This document shows positions 25,883 to 34,617 of a stretch of DNA of 64,000 nt, one piece after another. Below the pieces are notes generated by a model, which ran no database searches, had not been told where the DNA came from, and saw nothing but the letters and a program-made list of their open reading frames with translations. Made by a program: the position numbers and the translations under genes. The stretch is from Sphingobium sp. Z007 (lineage in GTDB: Bacteria; Pseudomonadota; Alphaproteobacteria; Sphingomonadales; Sphingomonadaceae): contig NZ_FBXK01000001.1 in NCBI RefSeq assembly GCF_900013425.1, positions 470,001 through 534,000 on the forward strand. The letters run 5' to 3'. The first letter of the stretch is position 1, and every line of letters starts with the position of its first letter.

Positions 25883-26815
25883 ATGCCGAATAATATGACT
25901 CAGAGTTTTGCGGATTTCCCCGTCAAGAATGCCTATCGGCACAAGCTGGCCGAAGATGGCCGGGAATCGGCCACGCACCAGTTCGTGCTGCCCCAATATG
26001 GCATCGCCGGTTTCTATTATCCAACGGTACGCGCCAACGGCCATGCTAAGGGGCGGCTGCACCTGTTTGGACCCGGCCTGCCCGCGCCGATCGAGGAAGA
26101 TGTCGAGCAGATGGTGTCGGACGACATGGATTTCGACGACTGGCGCTTTGGCCCGTTGCTGATGGCCGTGCGCGAACCGTTCAAGACGATCGACCTGGGC
26201 TGGGTCAGCGATCGCATCCAGTTCGAGGGGCAATGGACCGCCATGCACCCGCCCTACGCCTTCAGTTCCCATCCCAAGGGCAATCCGCCCTATTATGGCG
26301 ATGATCGCACCGAGCAGCATGGCATCATCAAGGGCAATCTGCGCGTCGATGGGCGCGACTATCCGCTCAAGGATTTCATGATCCGCGACCATAGCTGGGG
26401 ACCGCGCGTCTGGGGTCTGAACCAGCATTATAAATGGTTCCACGCGACCACGGCGAGCATGTCGGTGCATTTTTTCGAAATGATGTCGTTCGGCAAGGTC
26501 GAAACGCGCGGATATTTGTTCAAGGACGGTGTCATGCGGCATGTCCAGGACATTGATTATGCGATCGATTATGACGCCGACATGATGCACGATCGTTTTC
26601 GGGTGACCGTGACTGATACCGACGGACGTTCGGTATTCGTCGATTGCCAGGCATTCGCCAAATATCAGTTGGACCTCGACCCGGTAGTGCTGCTGAACGA
26701 ATCCGTGGTGACCGCGACGATCGATGGCGAGCAAGGCACCGGCTGGTGCGAATTCTGCTGGAACCGCGACTATCTGAAATTCGCCAAACCCTATGTCGAG
26801 CGTTTCGCCTGGTGA
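25883..26815 (+). CDS. CrtC/DUF7064-like beta-barrel protein, module copy 2
   Basis: A 310-residue paralogue of the protein at 23219. The start ATG at 25883 is nine bases after GGAGGGAG; the TTG at 25874 is too close to that site. The signature here is RDHSWGPRVWGLNQHYKWFH (about 173-192). The two paralogues share this centre and overall length but are quite different elsewhere, suggesting separate ligands or partners rather than a recent duplication. The stop overlaps an in-frame ATG of the next gene as TGATG. As for copy 1, a hydratase, isomerase or carrier function for a hydrophobic substrate is possible; no experiment is known to me. Confidence 0.75.
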   Translation: MPNNMTQSFADFPVKNAYRHKLAEDGRESATHQFVLPQYGIAGFYYPTVRANGHAKGRLHLFGPGLPAPIEEDVEQMVSDDMDFDDWRFGPLLMAVREPFKTIDLGWVSDRIQFEGQWTAMHPPYAFSSHPKGNPPYYGDDRTEQHGIIKGNLRVDGRDYPLKDFMIRDHSWGPRVWGLNQHYKWFHATTASMSVHFFEMMSFGKVETRGYLFKDGVMRHVQDIDYAIDYDADMMHDRFRVTVTDTDGRSVFVDCQAFAKYQLDLDPVVLLNESVVTATIDGEQGTGWCEFCWNRDYLKFAKPYVERFAW

Positions 26816-26829
26816 TGGAGGAGGCCGCC

Positions 26830-28002
26830 ATGGAAACCCCGCGCGTGCGCGACAGCGACGTGGACATATGGGATCGTTCCGAGATGGAGTCGCGCATCCG
26901 GCACATATTGGAGCGCACCGTCCGCTTGCGCGCCACTGGTCCCTATCGCCCAAAGTCCGATGCGCAGGTTACGGCGATGCTTACCGGCTTCTTTGCGGCC
27001 AAGGGGTTGGACGAGATCGCGATCAGCGACGTCGAGCGTATGTCGGGCGGCGCTTCGAAGGAACAGTTTGCCTTCACCCTGCACCACAGGGCCAGCGCGC
27101 ATCCTGAACGCCTGGTGCTGCGCATGGACCCGCTGGAGGCGATCGCCCAGACCTGCCGGGGGCGGGAGGGTGAGATCCAGCGGATCATGGGCCACTATAT
27201 GCCGGTCGCGCCGGTGCGCTGGTTCGATGCCGATGGCGATCTGCTGGGGCAGCCCGCCGTCATTCTGGAATTTGTGCGCGGGGTGACGCAGCCCAGCGAA
27301 GGCGGCGCGGCGGGCGTGTCCGGCATGGGCGGGCGTCTGGGCAGTTTGATCGACCGGCTGGCACCACAATATATCGACGCACTGGCCAAGACGCACCGTT
27401 TCGACTGGTCGCGCGCGTATCTGCGCTATTTCGATGCACCGCGCGGGGGCAGCAATCAGGCGGCGATCTGGCAGGTGAACTGGTGGTCGCAGGTGTGGTG
27501 GGATTGCCTGGTCGAGCCGGTGCCGGTGGTGACGCTGGCCGAACGCTGGCTGCGCGAACATGCGCCCACGTGCGACGCGCCGATGCTGGTCCATGGCGAT
27601 TTGCGCATGGGCAATTTCATGTTCGAGGAACCCAGCGGCCAGTTCACCGCTGTCCTGGACTGGGAACTCGCCCATATCGGCGACTTCCATGAAGACATTG
27701 CCTGGACCATGCAGAAGCTGTTTGGCGCCTGGGGCGATGATGGCCGCTTTCTGGTCAGCGGCCTGCTGACGCGCGAAGATTTCATCGCCCGGTATCAGGC
27801 TGCGTCGGGCAACCGGATAGATCCGGTCCGGCTACATTATTATGAAGTGCTCAACGCCTATAAATGCGCGGTCATGGACCTAGGGCAGGCGATGCGCGCA
27901 TCTGTCGCCAGCAATAATCATCAGGAAGTCGTGCTGACCTGGCTGGGGTCTGCCGGGGCCGTCTTCCTGAACGACATCATACAGCTGATACGGAGGGCTT
28001 GA
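26830..28002 (+). CDS. APH-family phosphotransferase (LvaA-like kinase), module copy 2
   Basis: A 390-residue paralogue of the kinase at 24145. The start at 26830 is preceded by GGAGGAGG at five bases; the in-frame ATG at 26815, overlapping the upstream stop, is an alternative. GGASKEQFAFTL, VHGDLRMGNFMFEE (Brenner HxDxxxxN) and VLDWELAHIGDFHEDIAW are all intact, and the C-terminal half (RIDPVRLHYYEVLNAYKCAV) is almost the same as copy 1. The two kinases are similar over their full length, both with complete active sites, so both are likely functional. They probably phosphorylate a hydroxyl group on a small molecule or CoA thioester. Confidence 0.85.
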   Translation: METPRVRDSDVDIWDRSEMESRIRHILERTVRLRATGPYRPKSDAQVTAMLTGFFAAKGLDEIAISDVERMSGGASKEQFAFTLHHRASAHPERLVLRMDPLEAIAQTCRGREGEIQRIMGHYMPVAPVRWFDADGDLLGQPAVILEFVRGVTQPSEGGAAGVSGMGGRLGSLIDRLAPQYIDALAKTHRFDWSRAYLRYFDAPRGGSNQAAIWQVNWWSQVWWDCLVEPVPVVTLAERWLREHAPTCDAPMLVHGDLRMGNFMFEEPSGQFTAVLDWELAHIGDFHEDIAWTMQKLFGAWGDDGRFLVSGLLTREDFIARYQAASGNRIDPVRLHYYEVLNAYKCAVMDLGQAMRASVASNNHQEVVLTWLGSAGAVFLNDIIQLIRRA

Positions 28003-28005
28003 GCG

Positions 28006-28512
28006 ATGTTACCCAGTATCGATCTGCGCATCGCCAATGTCATAAAGGCGCTGGAGCAGGTCATCCTGCCCGCGCTGACCCCGCGCGAACGACTCGCCAG
28101 GGACCAGATCAACCTGTGCATTGGCCATCTGCGGATGATCGGCGAACAATGGCGCTGGGCCGCCGCGTTCGAGAGCGGCTCGTTCCACGCTATGATAGTG
28201 CTGGCCAAGGCGATGCAGCCGTCGGTCGATCCTTTCTACGCCGATGAACTGGCGGCGGCGATCATGTCGGCCGACGCGATAGAGGGGGATGATCTGGCCG
28301 CCGTGGAACATGGCATCGTGGCGCTGGGCGGTTTGATCGACCGCATCATCCTGGGGGAGGATGGCCAGATCCCTCTGGCCCCTGAACTATGGGACGCGGT
28401 GCTGGCCTATGGCGAGACGCAGGCGACGCGCGAGCGGACTTGGTTCGCCGCGACCGGGCTTGACCCCGACCGGCGCGAATTGCCCGGCATTGCGGAGATG
28501 ATGACCCGATGA
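28006..28512 (+). CDS. Small kinase-partner protein (LvaB/DUF6285-like), module copy 2
   Basis: A 168-residue paralogue of the protein at 25330, starting MLPSIDLRIANVIKALEQVIL, 3 bp after the second kinase gene. The N-terminal 50 residues and the C-terminal RERTWF region are strongly alike in the two copies, while the middle differs. This suggests the ends contact a conserved surface, perhaps the kinase. The stop overlaps the next start as ATGA, coupling it to the MmgE/PrpD gene. No active-site motif can be named. Confidence 0.75.
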   Translation: MLPSIDLRIANVIKALEQVILPALTPRERLARDQINLCIGHLRMIGEQWRWAAAFESGSFHAMIVLAKAMQPSVDPFYADELAAAIMSADAIEGDDLAAVEHGIVALGGLIDRIILGEDGQIPLAPELWDAVLAYGETQATRERTWFAATGLDPDRRELPGIAEMMTR

Positions 28513-29936
28513 AGCATGAAAATCCGGTACTGCCGCAGGATGACCCCGCAGGGCCGTTGGCGCAGATGGTGGCGCATACACGTTACGAGGATATTCCCGC
28601 CGACGTCATCGATCTGGCTAAGCGCGCGATCCTGGACACGTTGGCCGTCACTATCGCAGGATCCGGCTGGGAAGTCGCGCCGGCCATCGCCGATCAGGTG
28701 GCGGAATGGGGCGGGGCGCCGCAGGCGCGGGTGCTGGTGCATGGCCATGCCGTGCCAGCGCCCATGGCCGCGTTCGCCAATGGGGTGATGGCCCGCGCCA
28801 TCGACATGGGCGATGTCCATGAAACCGGCGGCCATGTCACCGAATGGAATGTCCCGGCGATGCTGTCGGTCCTGGGTATCGCGCCGGGGCCGGTCAGCGG
28901 GCGCGAATTTCTGGCCGCTTATGTGACCGGCGCGGAAGTGGGCGTACGCGCGAGCGCAGCGCTGAACCTTGTTCGCTATCATACGAATTGGGGGATGCCG
29001 GGCGAATGGAACGGCCCGCTATGCGCTGCGGCATCGGTCTCGCGCATCCTGGGCATGGATGCGGACGAGACATGGAACGCGATGGGCATGGCCTATACCG
29101 TCCATGGCATGTCGGAATATAATAAATATTCCGAAGGCACGCAGATGGCGCGGGTCCAGCATAGTTTCGCTGGCGATACTGCGGTGAAGGCCGCGTTGCT
29201 GACGCGGCGTGGTGTCACCGCCCCACGCGGGATATTTCAGGGCGTACCGAGCGGCATATTGCGCCATATCGCGTGGGACGATGTTCGGCCCGAACTGCTG
29301 ACCGACGGGCTGGGCACGCGCTGGCAACTGGCCGAGGGGCTTTCGATGAAACCCTATTCGGCGTGCAAGTTCACGCACAGCTTCATCGCCAGCACTGCGA
29401 CGATCATGCAGCGCGAGGCGCTGGACTGGCGCGACATCGACCGGATCGATTGTATCGGCAGCAACAGTTCGCGCATGACGTTCGAACCTGCCGACGCAAA
29501 ATGGAACCCGCGCACCGTGGCGCAGGCCATGTTCAGCGCGCCCTATACGATTGCGACGGCAGCCATGACCGGCGGCTTTTTCCTTCAGGATCTGCACGCC
29601 GACCTGATGATGGACGATGACCGCCGCGCGTTGATGCAGCGGGTGCATATCCTGTGTGATCCCGATCATGTCGATCAGTTCGAAGGGTTCAGTGTCGCCA
29701 TCACCATGCAGGATGGTCGCCATTTCAAGCATGTGACCCCCTATGTGAAGGGGCATAGCCGCAACCCGATGACGTGGGACGACCTAGCCGACAAGCTGGC
29801 CCGCTGCGCGCCGTTCGCGGCGATAGCCTTACCGCAGGCCAGCCTCGACCGGCTGGTCGCGCTGTGCCGGGACATGGAAACGGTCGATGACATGACCGTG
29901 CTGCTCGATTGCCTGACCCCTTCTCATCCCGCCTGA
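28509..29936 (+). CDS. MmgE/PrpD family protein
   Basis: A 475-residue member of the MmgE/PrpD family, close to the usual length. The N-terminal AKRAILDTLAVTIAGSGW, then ANGVMARAIDMGDVHE, the helical segment ending AASVSRILGMDADETWNAMGMA and MKPYSACKFTHSFIAS are typical. Family members include 2-methylcitrate dehydratase, cis-aconitate decarboxylase and iminodisuccinate epimerase, so the reaction is likely dehydration, decarboxylation or epimerisation of a carboxylic acid, or a CoA ester of one. It overlaps the small partner gene by four bases and lies 20 bp ahead of the alcohol dehydrogenase, so it belongs to the same transcription unit as the kinase modules. Confidence 0.85.
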   Translation: MKHENPVLPQDDPAGPLAQMVAHTRYEDIPADVIDLAKRAILDTLAVTIAGSGWEVAPAIADQVAEWGGAPQARVLVHGHAVPAPMAAFANGVMARAIDMGDVHETGGHVTEWNVPAMLSVLGIAPGPVSGREFLAAYVTGAEVGVRASAALNLVRYHTNWGMPGEWNGPLCAAASVSRILGMDADETWNAMGMAYTVHGMSEYNKYSEGTQMARVQHSFAGDTAVKAALLTRRGVTAPRGIFQGVPSGILRHIAWDDVRPELLTDGLGTRWQLAEGLSMKPYSACKFTHSFIASTATIMQREALDWRDIDRIDCIGSNSSRMTFEPADAKWNPRTVAQAMFSAPYTIATAAMTGGFFLQDLHADLMMDDDRRALMQRVHILCDPDHVDQFEGFSVAITMQDGRHFKHVTPYVKGHSRNPMTWDDLADKLARCAPFAAIALPQASLDRLVALCRDMETVDDMTVLLDCLTPSHPA

Positions 29937-29956
29937 GCTTTCCCAAGGAGACTATA

Positions 29957-31051
29957 ATGAAGGCCGCCATTCTCAACTCGCTCGACGGTACGTTCCAGAT
30001 CGAGAATATCGACATCGACGCCCCGCGCGGACGCGAGGTTCTGGTCGAGGTCAAGGCGTCGGGCCTATGTCATTCCGACCTGCATTTCGCCGAACAGGAT
30101 TTTGGCGTGCCGTTGCCCGCCGTGCTGGGGCATGAACTGGCCGGCATAGTCCTGGCGATCGGCCCCGAAGTGCGCGAATTTGCGGTGGGCGATCATGTAG
30201 TGGGGTCGCTCATTCAGTTTTGCGGCCATTGCCGCGCCTGCATCGCCGGCAAGACCTATCAGTGCACCCATCCCGAAGAAACGCTGCGCGACGACCCCGA
30301 CCATGCCCACCGGCTGACCCGCAATGGCGAGGGCGTGGCCCAGGTGTTTGGCACGGGTGCCTTTGCCGAACGCGCGCTGGTGCATGAAAATCAGCTGGCC
30401 ATCGTGCCCAAGGAACTGCCCTTTGCCCAGGCGTCCTTGCTGGGGTGCGGTACGATCACCGGTGCTGGCGCGGCGATCAACACCGCGTCGGTCCGTCCGG
30501 GCGATACGGTTGCGGTCATCGGCATCGGCGGCGTCGGGCTGAACGTCATTTCGGGTGCGAAACTTTCTGGGGCCGCGCGGATAGTGGCTATCGACATGCA
30601 GCCAAAAAAGGAGGAACTGGCGCGCCGGTTCGGGGCCACGGATTTCATCGATGCTGCGGCGGGCGACAGCGTCGCCGCGCTCCAGGCGCTGATCCCCGGC
30701 GGCGTGGACCATGCGTTCGAAGTGGTCGGCATCAAGGCGACGTCCGAACAGGCGATCAAGATGGTTCGCAAGGGCGGCGGCGCCTATCTGATCGGGGTCC
30801 ATGCGCCGACCAGCACAATCGACGTCAATGTGACGATCGACCTGCTGACCAATCAGGTCGATCTGCGCGGCGTTTATATGGGGTCATCCAATATCAAGCA
30901 TGACATACCGATGTATGCCCAGCTTTATCTGGAGGGCAAACTGAACCTGGACGACCTGATTTCGCGCGAGATCAACTTGGCCGACATTAATGAGGCCTAT
31001 AAGGAACTCAAGGGCGGCTCTATCGCGCGCAGCGTCATCACCTCCTTCTGA
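29957..31051 (+). CDS. Zinc-dependent alcohol dehydrogenase (MDR family)
   Basis: A 364-residue zinc alcohol dehydrogenase with AAGGAG before ATG 29957. Catalytic zinc ligands are Cys38 and His59 (LGHELAG), the structural zinc site is FCGHCRACIAGKTYQC (Cys89, 92, 95, 103), and the NAD-binding loop is IGIGGVGLNV. It resembles class III-like and Rv-type NDMA-dependent alcohol dehydrogenases that oxidise alcohols of catabolic pathways. As the last gene of the block after P450, aldehyde dehydrogenase and kinases, it could oxidise a P450-made alcohol for the aldehyde dehydrogenase at 19196. A 9-bp hairpin follows. Confidence 0.9.
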   Translation: MKAAILNSLDGTFQIENIDIDAPRGREVLVEVKASGLCHSDLHFAEQDFGVPLPAVLGHELAGIVLAIGPEVREFAVGDHVVGSLIQFCGHCRACIAGKTYQCTHPEETLRDDPDHAHRLTRNGEGVAQVFGTGAFAERALVHENQLAIVPKELPFAQASLLGCGTITGAGAAINTASVRPGDTVAVIGIGGVGLNVISGAKLSGAARIVAIDMQPKKEELARRFGATDFIDAAAGDSVAALQALIPGGVDHAFEVVGIKATSEQAIKMVRKGGGAYLIGVHAPTSTIDVNVTIDLLTNQVDLRGVYMGSSNIKHDIPMYAQLYLEGKLNLDDLISREINLADINEAYKELKGGSIARSVITSF

Positions 31052-31063
31052 TCCGAAGCGCGC

Positions 31064-31094
31064 CAGGGGCGGTCGGCCGATCCAGCCGCCCCTG
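31064..31094. terminator. Hairpin between convergent alcohol dehydrogenase and phosphatase genes
   Basis: CAGGGGCGG and CCGCCCCTG form a perfect 9-bp stem with a 13-base loop, between the two stop codons. No T run follows on either strand, so it is a weak bidirectional terminator candidate. Confidence 0.45.
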
Positions 31095-31108
31095 ACGGCG
31101 ACCATTGG

Positions 31109-31882
31109 TCAGTCGGCGATGGCCGGTTTCGTCATCGGTTCGGTCAGCGTCATAACGATATGGTCGATGTCGGCTGAATTGAATCCATGATGTGCCAGAT
31201 AGCCTGCGGCCGACCCGAACTGATCGTCCAGCGTTGCGAACAGGCTATCGAGATAGGCCAGATCGGTCCCCAGCATCACCCGTCGACATGCGTCCGGCAA
31301 AGCAGCGTAGAGATCCAGCTTCGCATCGGACAGCATATTCTTGAAATGGGTGTCGCCATCGAGCAGTGCGCTGCTGCGCAGATAATCGCCCATGATGTCC
31401 GCGCGCGCGACGCCCAGCAGGTCGAGCAGCAGCGCTGATGCCGCCCCGGTGCGATCCTTGCCTGCCGAACAATGGATCAGCACGGGCAGGCTGTCGTCCG
31501 CGATGGCGTGAAACATTGCGACCAGTTCGATGGCATAGGCGTCCAGCATATATCCGTAGAAGGCACCGAACGCCTGTGCCCATGCCTGGCCGGTCCTTTC
31601 TGTCTGCGCGAAGATGCGGTTGAAGATGAAATCGGTGTCGGGCTTTGGCGAGAGATAGTCGGCGGGCATCCGCAGCGCCGCCGGTGTCGGCTGGGCCGCA
31701 CGCTCCCGTTCCGACCGCAGGTCGATCGTCGCCTTGATACCCAGCCACCGCACTCTTTCCGCGTCAGCGGCGGACAGGCGCGACAATTGGCTGGACCGAT
31801 AGACTCGGCCGTGCCGGACCTTGCGTTGTCCATGGGCGTCATATCCCCCAATATCTCGGAAATTCGGTACGCTTGCCAACAT
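31109..31882 (-). CDS. Tyrosine/serine protein phosphatase-like protein
   Basis: A 257-residue protein with the signature HCSAGKDRTG (Cys138 as nucleophile, CX5R), preceded by NFRDIGGYDAHGQRKVRHGRVYRSSQL, the opening of the PF13350 (LipA/MptpB-like) phosphatase family. Enzymes of this family remove phosphate from tyrosine, serine or phosphoinositides; several bacterial members act on small phosphorylated molecules. It points toward the kinase block and ends convergently with the alcohol dehydrogenase gene. Whether it acts on products of the APH-type kinases is speculation. The start ATG at 31882 has a GGAGAGGA site upstream. Confidence 0.88.
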   Translation of the reverse strand: MLASVPNFRDIGGYDAHGQRKVRHGRVYRSSQLSRLSAADAERVRWLGIKATIDLRSERERAAQPTPAALRMPADYLSPKPDTDFIFNRIFAQTERTGQAWAQAFGAFYGYMLDAYAIELVAMFHAIADDSLPVLIHCSAGKDRTGAASALLLDLLGVARADIMGDYLRSSALLDGDTHFKNMLSDAKLDLYAALPDACRRVMLGTDLAYLDSLFATLDDQFGSAAGYLAHHGFNSADIDHIVMTLTEPMTKPAIAD

Positions 31883-32190
31883 TGTCTATCCTCTCCCGTC
31901 CGTGCGGATTGTGCAAAGGGGCTAAATCCTTATCGGCGCGGACCGCCAATAAGAAAACGGAAATGCCATTGTATAATCATGGCCGAACACCGAGCAGAGA
32001 GGCATGACGATGGTCACCAGGCGACGATCGTACAAGGGCGCAGTTGTCCGCCAGGGATGCGCGGATTAATGACACCTCCGCCCGGTCGGGTGTAGACACC
32101 GAAAAGGGGAGTTGGACGTAGCACATCGTTCGATTGGTCAGGAGCCGTTTCGATTTTCCGGTCGCGCCGGGGGCGTCATCATCGCCAGAT
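31883..32190. other. Intergenic stretch with no gene recognised
   Basis: About 300 bases upstream of the phosphatase gene. A short minus-strand frame at 31977-32201 is open but has no start signal or family pattern. GGTCGGGTGTAGACACCG near 32085 is a short imperfect dyad that could be the end of a lost insertion element. GC content falls compared with the flanks, fitting remnant mobile DNA. Confidence 0.4.
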
Positions 32191-32511
32191 GAACTTGGCA
32201 CGCTGATCGATTGAGAAGCTGTCGCGAACTTCTTGTTCCGCTACACTGAGGCATCGGAGGCGAGCCCGTCTGACCGCCGCGGTATTCAAGTACTGCTGCT
32301 TTGGATCTGACATGATGTGTCAGCCATAAAGCTGTCGGAGGCGATCAATGATCGCACTTCGTTTGATTACTTCTGCCGTTCGAACAGTCTTTCCCGTCAT
32401 CTGAGCCAGCGATTGCAGGCAGCATTGGTTGAGACTGAGGGCCTTTCTTTCAACATTGATATGCCCGAAGAACTCAAGGGCATATCCGTGCTTGGCTTGC
32501 GAACAAACTGA
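32191..32511 (+). mobile_element. Degenerate IS5-type transposase fragment
   Basis: In a single frame from 32191, with TGA stops at 32212 and 32308, the reading is ELGTLID-stop-EAVANFLFRYTEAS, DRRGIQVLLLW, stop, LSEAINDRTSFDYFCRSNSL. The order and the words LSxxINDRTSF resemble the N-terminal part of IS5-family transposases (LSDEQTEYQINDRLSF). Only this N-terminal part is seen, without the DDE catalytic region, and terminal repeats could not be found. It is a dead relic. Base use here is less GC-rich than in the catabolic genes. Confidence 0.45.
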
Positions 32512-32642
32512 TCTGCTATCCAGATACCCGAAGATTACGGCATTTGGCGTTTCTGCACTCTCAGGCCCAATTCATTAGTGAATAGGGGATTGGCAGGATT
32601 TCCGTGTGCGGCGAGGCATAATCGGCAACAAAGAGACCCAGT

Positions 32643-33824
32643 ATGTCACGACGGCAAGAACCCTCGATACCGAATGAGATTCTCGATCAGCTGTTAGCTG
32701 GCACTAACGCGGCGGCGGCGCTCAGCCAGGGCGGCTTGCTCGATTCCCTGAAGAAGGCTTTTGCCGAACGGGCCCTCACGCGGAGATGGATCATCATCTC
32801 AGACATGATGATCAGGTCGCCAACAACCGCAATGATGATGGTCGCAAGACGGTAACGACCGACGGTGGGCGGATCGAGATCGAGGCGCCGTGCGATCAGG
32901 CTGGCAGTTTCGATCCGCAGCTGATTGCCAAGTATCAGCGTCGCTTCGCAGGCTTCGATGACAAGATCATCTCGATGTGTGCGCGCGGCATGAGCACGCG
33001 AGAGATCATGGACCATGTGCGCGATCTATATGGCATTGATGGTTCGCCCGATCTGATCAACACGATCACCGAAGCCGTGCTGGAGGACGTGGCAGCCTCG
33101 TAGCAACGCTGGCTGGACCCAGCCTATCCCTAGTTTTCTTTGACGAAGGCATGGTGCGCAATAGGGCGATCCATATTTGCCTAGGCGTCATGGCTGACGG
33201 CACCAAGATGGTCCTGGGGCTATGGCAGGAGTAGAATAAAGGTACCAAGTTCTGGCTCCGCGTCGTGAACGAACTGCGCAACCGTGGCGTTGAAGACGTC
33301 ATGCTGGCCGTCGTCGATGGTCTCAAAGGCTTCCCGACGCCATCACCGCCGTCTTCCCCGAAGCGATGGTTCAAAACTGCGTCGTCTATATGCTGCGAAA
33401 CTCGATTGATTTTGTGGCGTGAAAAGACCGTAAGGCGCGCGGAACGGCCCTGAAGGCCGTCGACCGTGCGGTCGATGCCGCCGCCGAAGAGGCATTGACG
33501 GTGTTCGAGGCCAGCTTCTGGGGCCAGCGCTATCACGCTATCGGCCAAAGTTGGCGTCGGTCTTGCAATGAGGTCATCCCATTTTTTGCCTTCCCCGATG
33601 AAGTCAGGCGGATCGTCTACGCCACAAATTCTATAGAGGCGCTCAATTCCAAGCTTCGCCGCGCTGTTCATGCCCGGCGGCATATCCCCAACTATGGGTC
33701 GGCAACCAAGCTCCTCCTTCTGATCTTGAACCGATCGGGAAAAGAGTGGAAAATGCCGCCCGCGAGTGGAACATGGCAAAGGCGTAATTTGCCGTGCTCT
33801 TCGGCGAACGTTTTATCAGAGCCA
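32643..33824 (+). mobile_element. Decayed IS256-family (Mutator-type) insertion sequence
   Basis: Pieces of one transposase can be read in order: MSRRQEPSIPNEILDQLL from 32643, NRNDDGRKTVTTDGG, FDDKIISMCARGMSTREI, then DEGMVRNRAIHICLGVMADGTK, LRNRGVEDVMLAVVDGLKGF, NSIEALNSKLRRAVHARRHI and WKMPPREWNMAKAQFAVLFGERF. These are the IS256-family order, normally about 400 residues. Damage includes a lost base near 32775, stops near 33102 and 33232 and in the 33420 region, and a gap around the FFDALRVKIR region that holds the first catalytic Asp. It cannot be active. Clear terminal inverted repeats were not identified. Confidence 0.85.
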
Positions 33825-34026
33825 TGACGGCATGATGGTCAACGGCCTTGCCGCAAATAGAAATCCCTATAGTCTCGTGAATAGGCGCTTTCTATCATAT
33901 TTGTGCGGAGATCGGATGTCGGCTCCGGTTGCATCGCCCTCCCGCAACCATCGTAAATCTCAGTAAGCTAGCGAACGCCAAGATTTGCGCCGTCCCCGCA
34001 AAAGCGAGGATCCATTGCACCAGACA

Positions 34027-34051
34027 ACCCCGCCCACAAGCGGGGTTTTTT
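34027..34051 (+). terminator. Isolated rho-independent terminator
   Basis: ACCCCGC and GCGGGGT pair around CCACAA and are followed by TTTTTAT. No gene directly upstream on the plus strand is intact; it may have served the decayed IS or a lost gene. Confidence 0.6.
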
Positions 34052-34569
34052 ATTGCTCATCATCCATGAAAGCGGCAGGTCGATCGCCAGTCAACTGCCA
34101 CCTCCCAACCGCCCCATCATCGATCAGCGCCTTCCAGCTGCCGGCTGAAATACACCATCTGCATCGCTTACAAACCTACACTTCGCCGCCGTGTTTCATT
34201 GCCACATCAATGCCGTGCATAAGCCGCTCGGGGCGCGCAAGGCCCAACATGGCGGGGTGGTCCCCCGCCTTCCGCCCCTGATGCGGGTTGCGGATCTGAA
34301 CATCATCGACATACGCGATCGCGAACTAGTTCTGCGTTTCGTCTATGGCCCCCGTTGCCGCGCACGACCAACGCAAATAGTTTCTACATCAAATGCACCG
34401 TCCCGCAGGTGTAAATTGCGCCTATGACACCGAAACGCGTGATGCCGGATCGAAGGGCGTCTGTGCGTTCGAGCTAGCATCGGCGGTGCAAAATACGGTT
34501 GGCGGCTGCCAGTTGACCAAAAGTCGTAAGACAGACCGGAAGACATTAACGCGTCTCTGAAGTGGCTCG

Positions 34570-34611
34570 GCGGATAGTCGACAGCGCATATCGGCGCTGT
34601 CGGCTATCCGC
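34570..34611 (-). terminator. Long hairpin after the TonB receptor gene
   Basis: GCGGATAGTCGACAGCG and CGCTGTCGGCTATCCGC form a 17-bp stem with one G-T type mismatch and an 8-base loop, starting 7 bases past the stop of the minus-strand receptor gene. There is no T run, but length and place suggest a terminator. Confidence 0.6.
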
Positions 34612-34617
34612 GTCCCA

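Larger units (their letters stand above)
33826..34617. other. Gene-poor stretch between the IS relic and the TonB receptor gene
   Basis: About 790 bases with no convincing gene; short open frames at 33985-34281 and 34191-34427 lack start signals and family patterns. It holds an imperfect hairpin TCCCCGC/GCGAGGA at 33993-34010, of the CCCCGCAAAAGCGAGG kind common between sphingomonad genes, the terminator-like hairpin at 34027, and the hairpin of the TonB gene at 34570. The rest could be the worn end of mobile DNA. Confidence 0.5.

Noticed and set aside
24145..28002. APH-type kinases as aminoglycoside resistance genes
   Set aside because: They match the ACAD10/11-LvaA type, are in tandem with small partner genes, and sit within a catabolic operon.
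31977..32201. Short minus-strand open frame (74 codons)
   Set aside because: No ribosome site or family pattern, lies in decayed mobile DNA.
33961..34051. Possible tRNA or small RNA before the terminator at 34027
   Set aside because: No cloverleaf, no TTCRANNC arm; CATTGCACCA is only accidental CCA. A small RNA cannot be excluded but nothing supports it.
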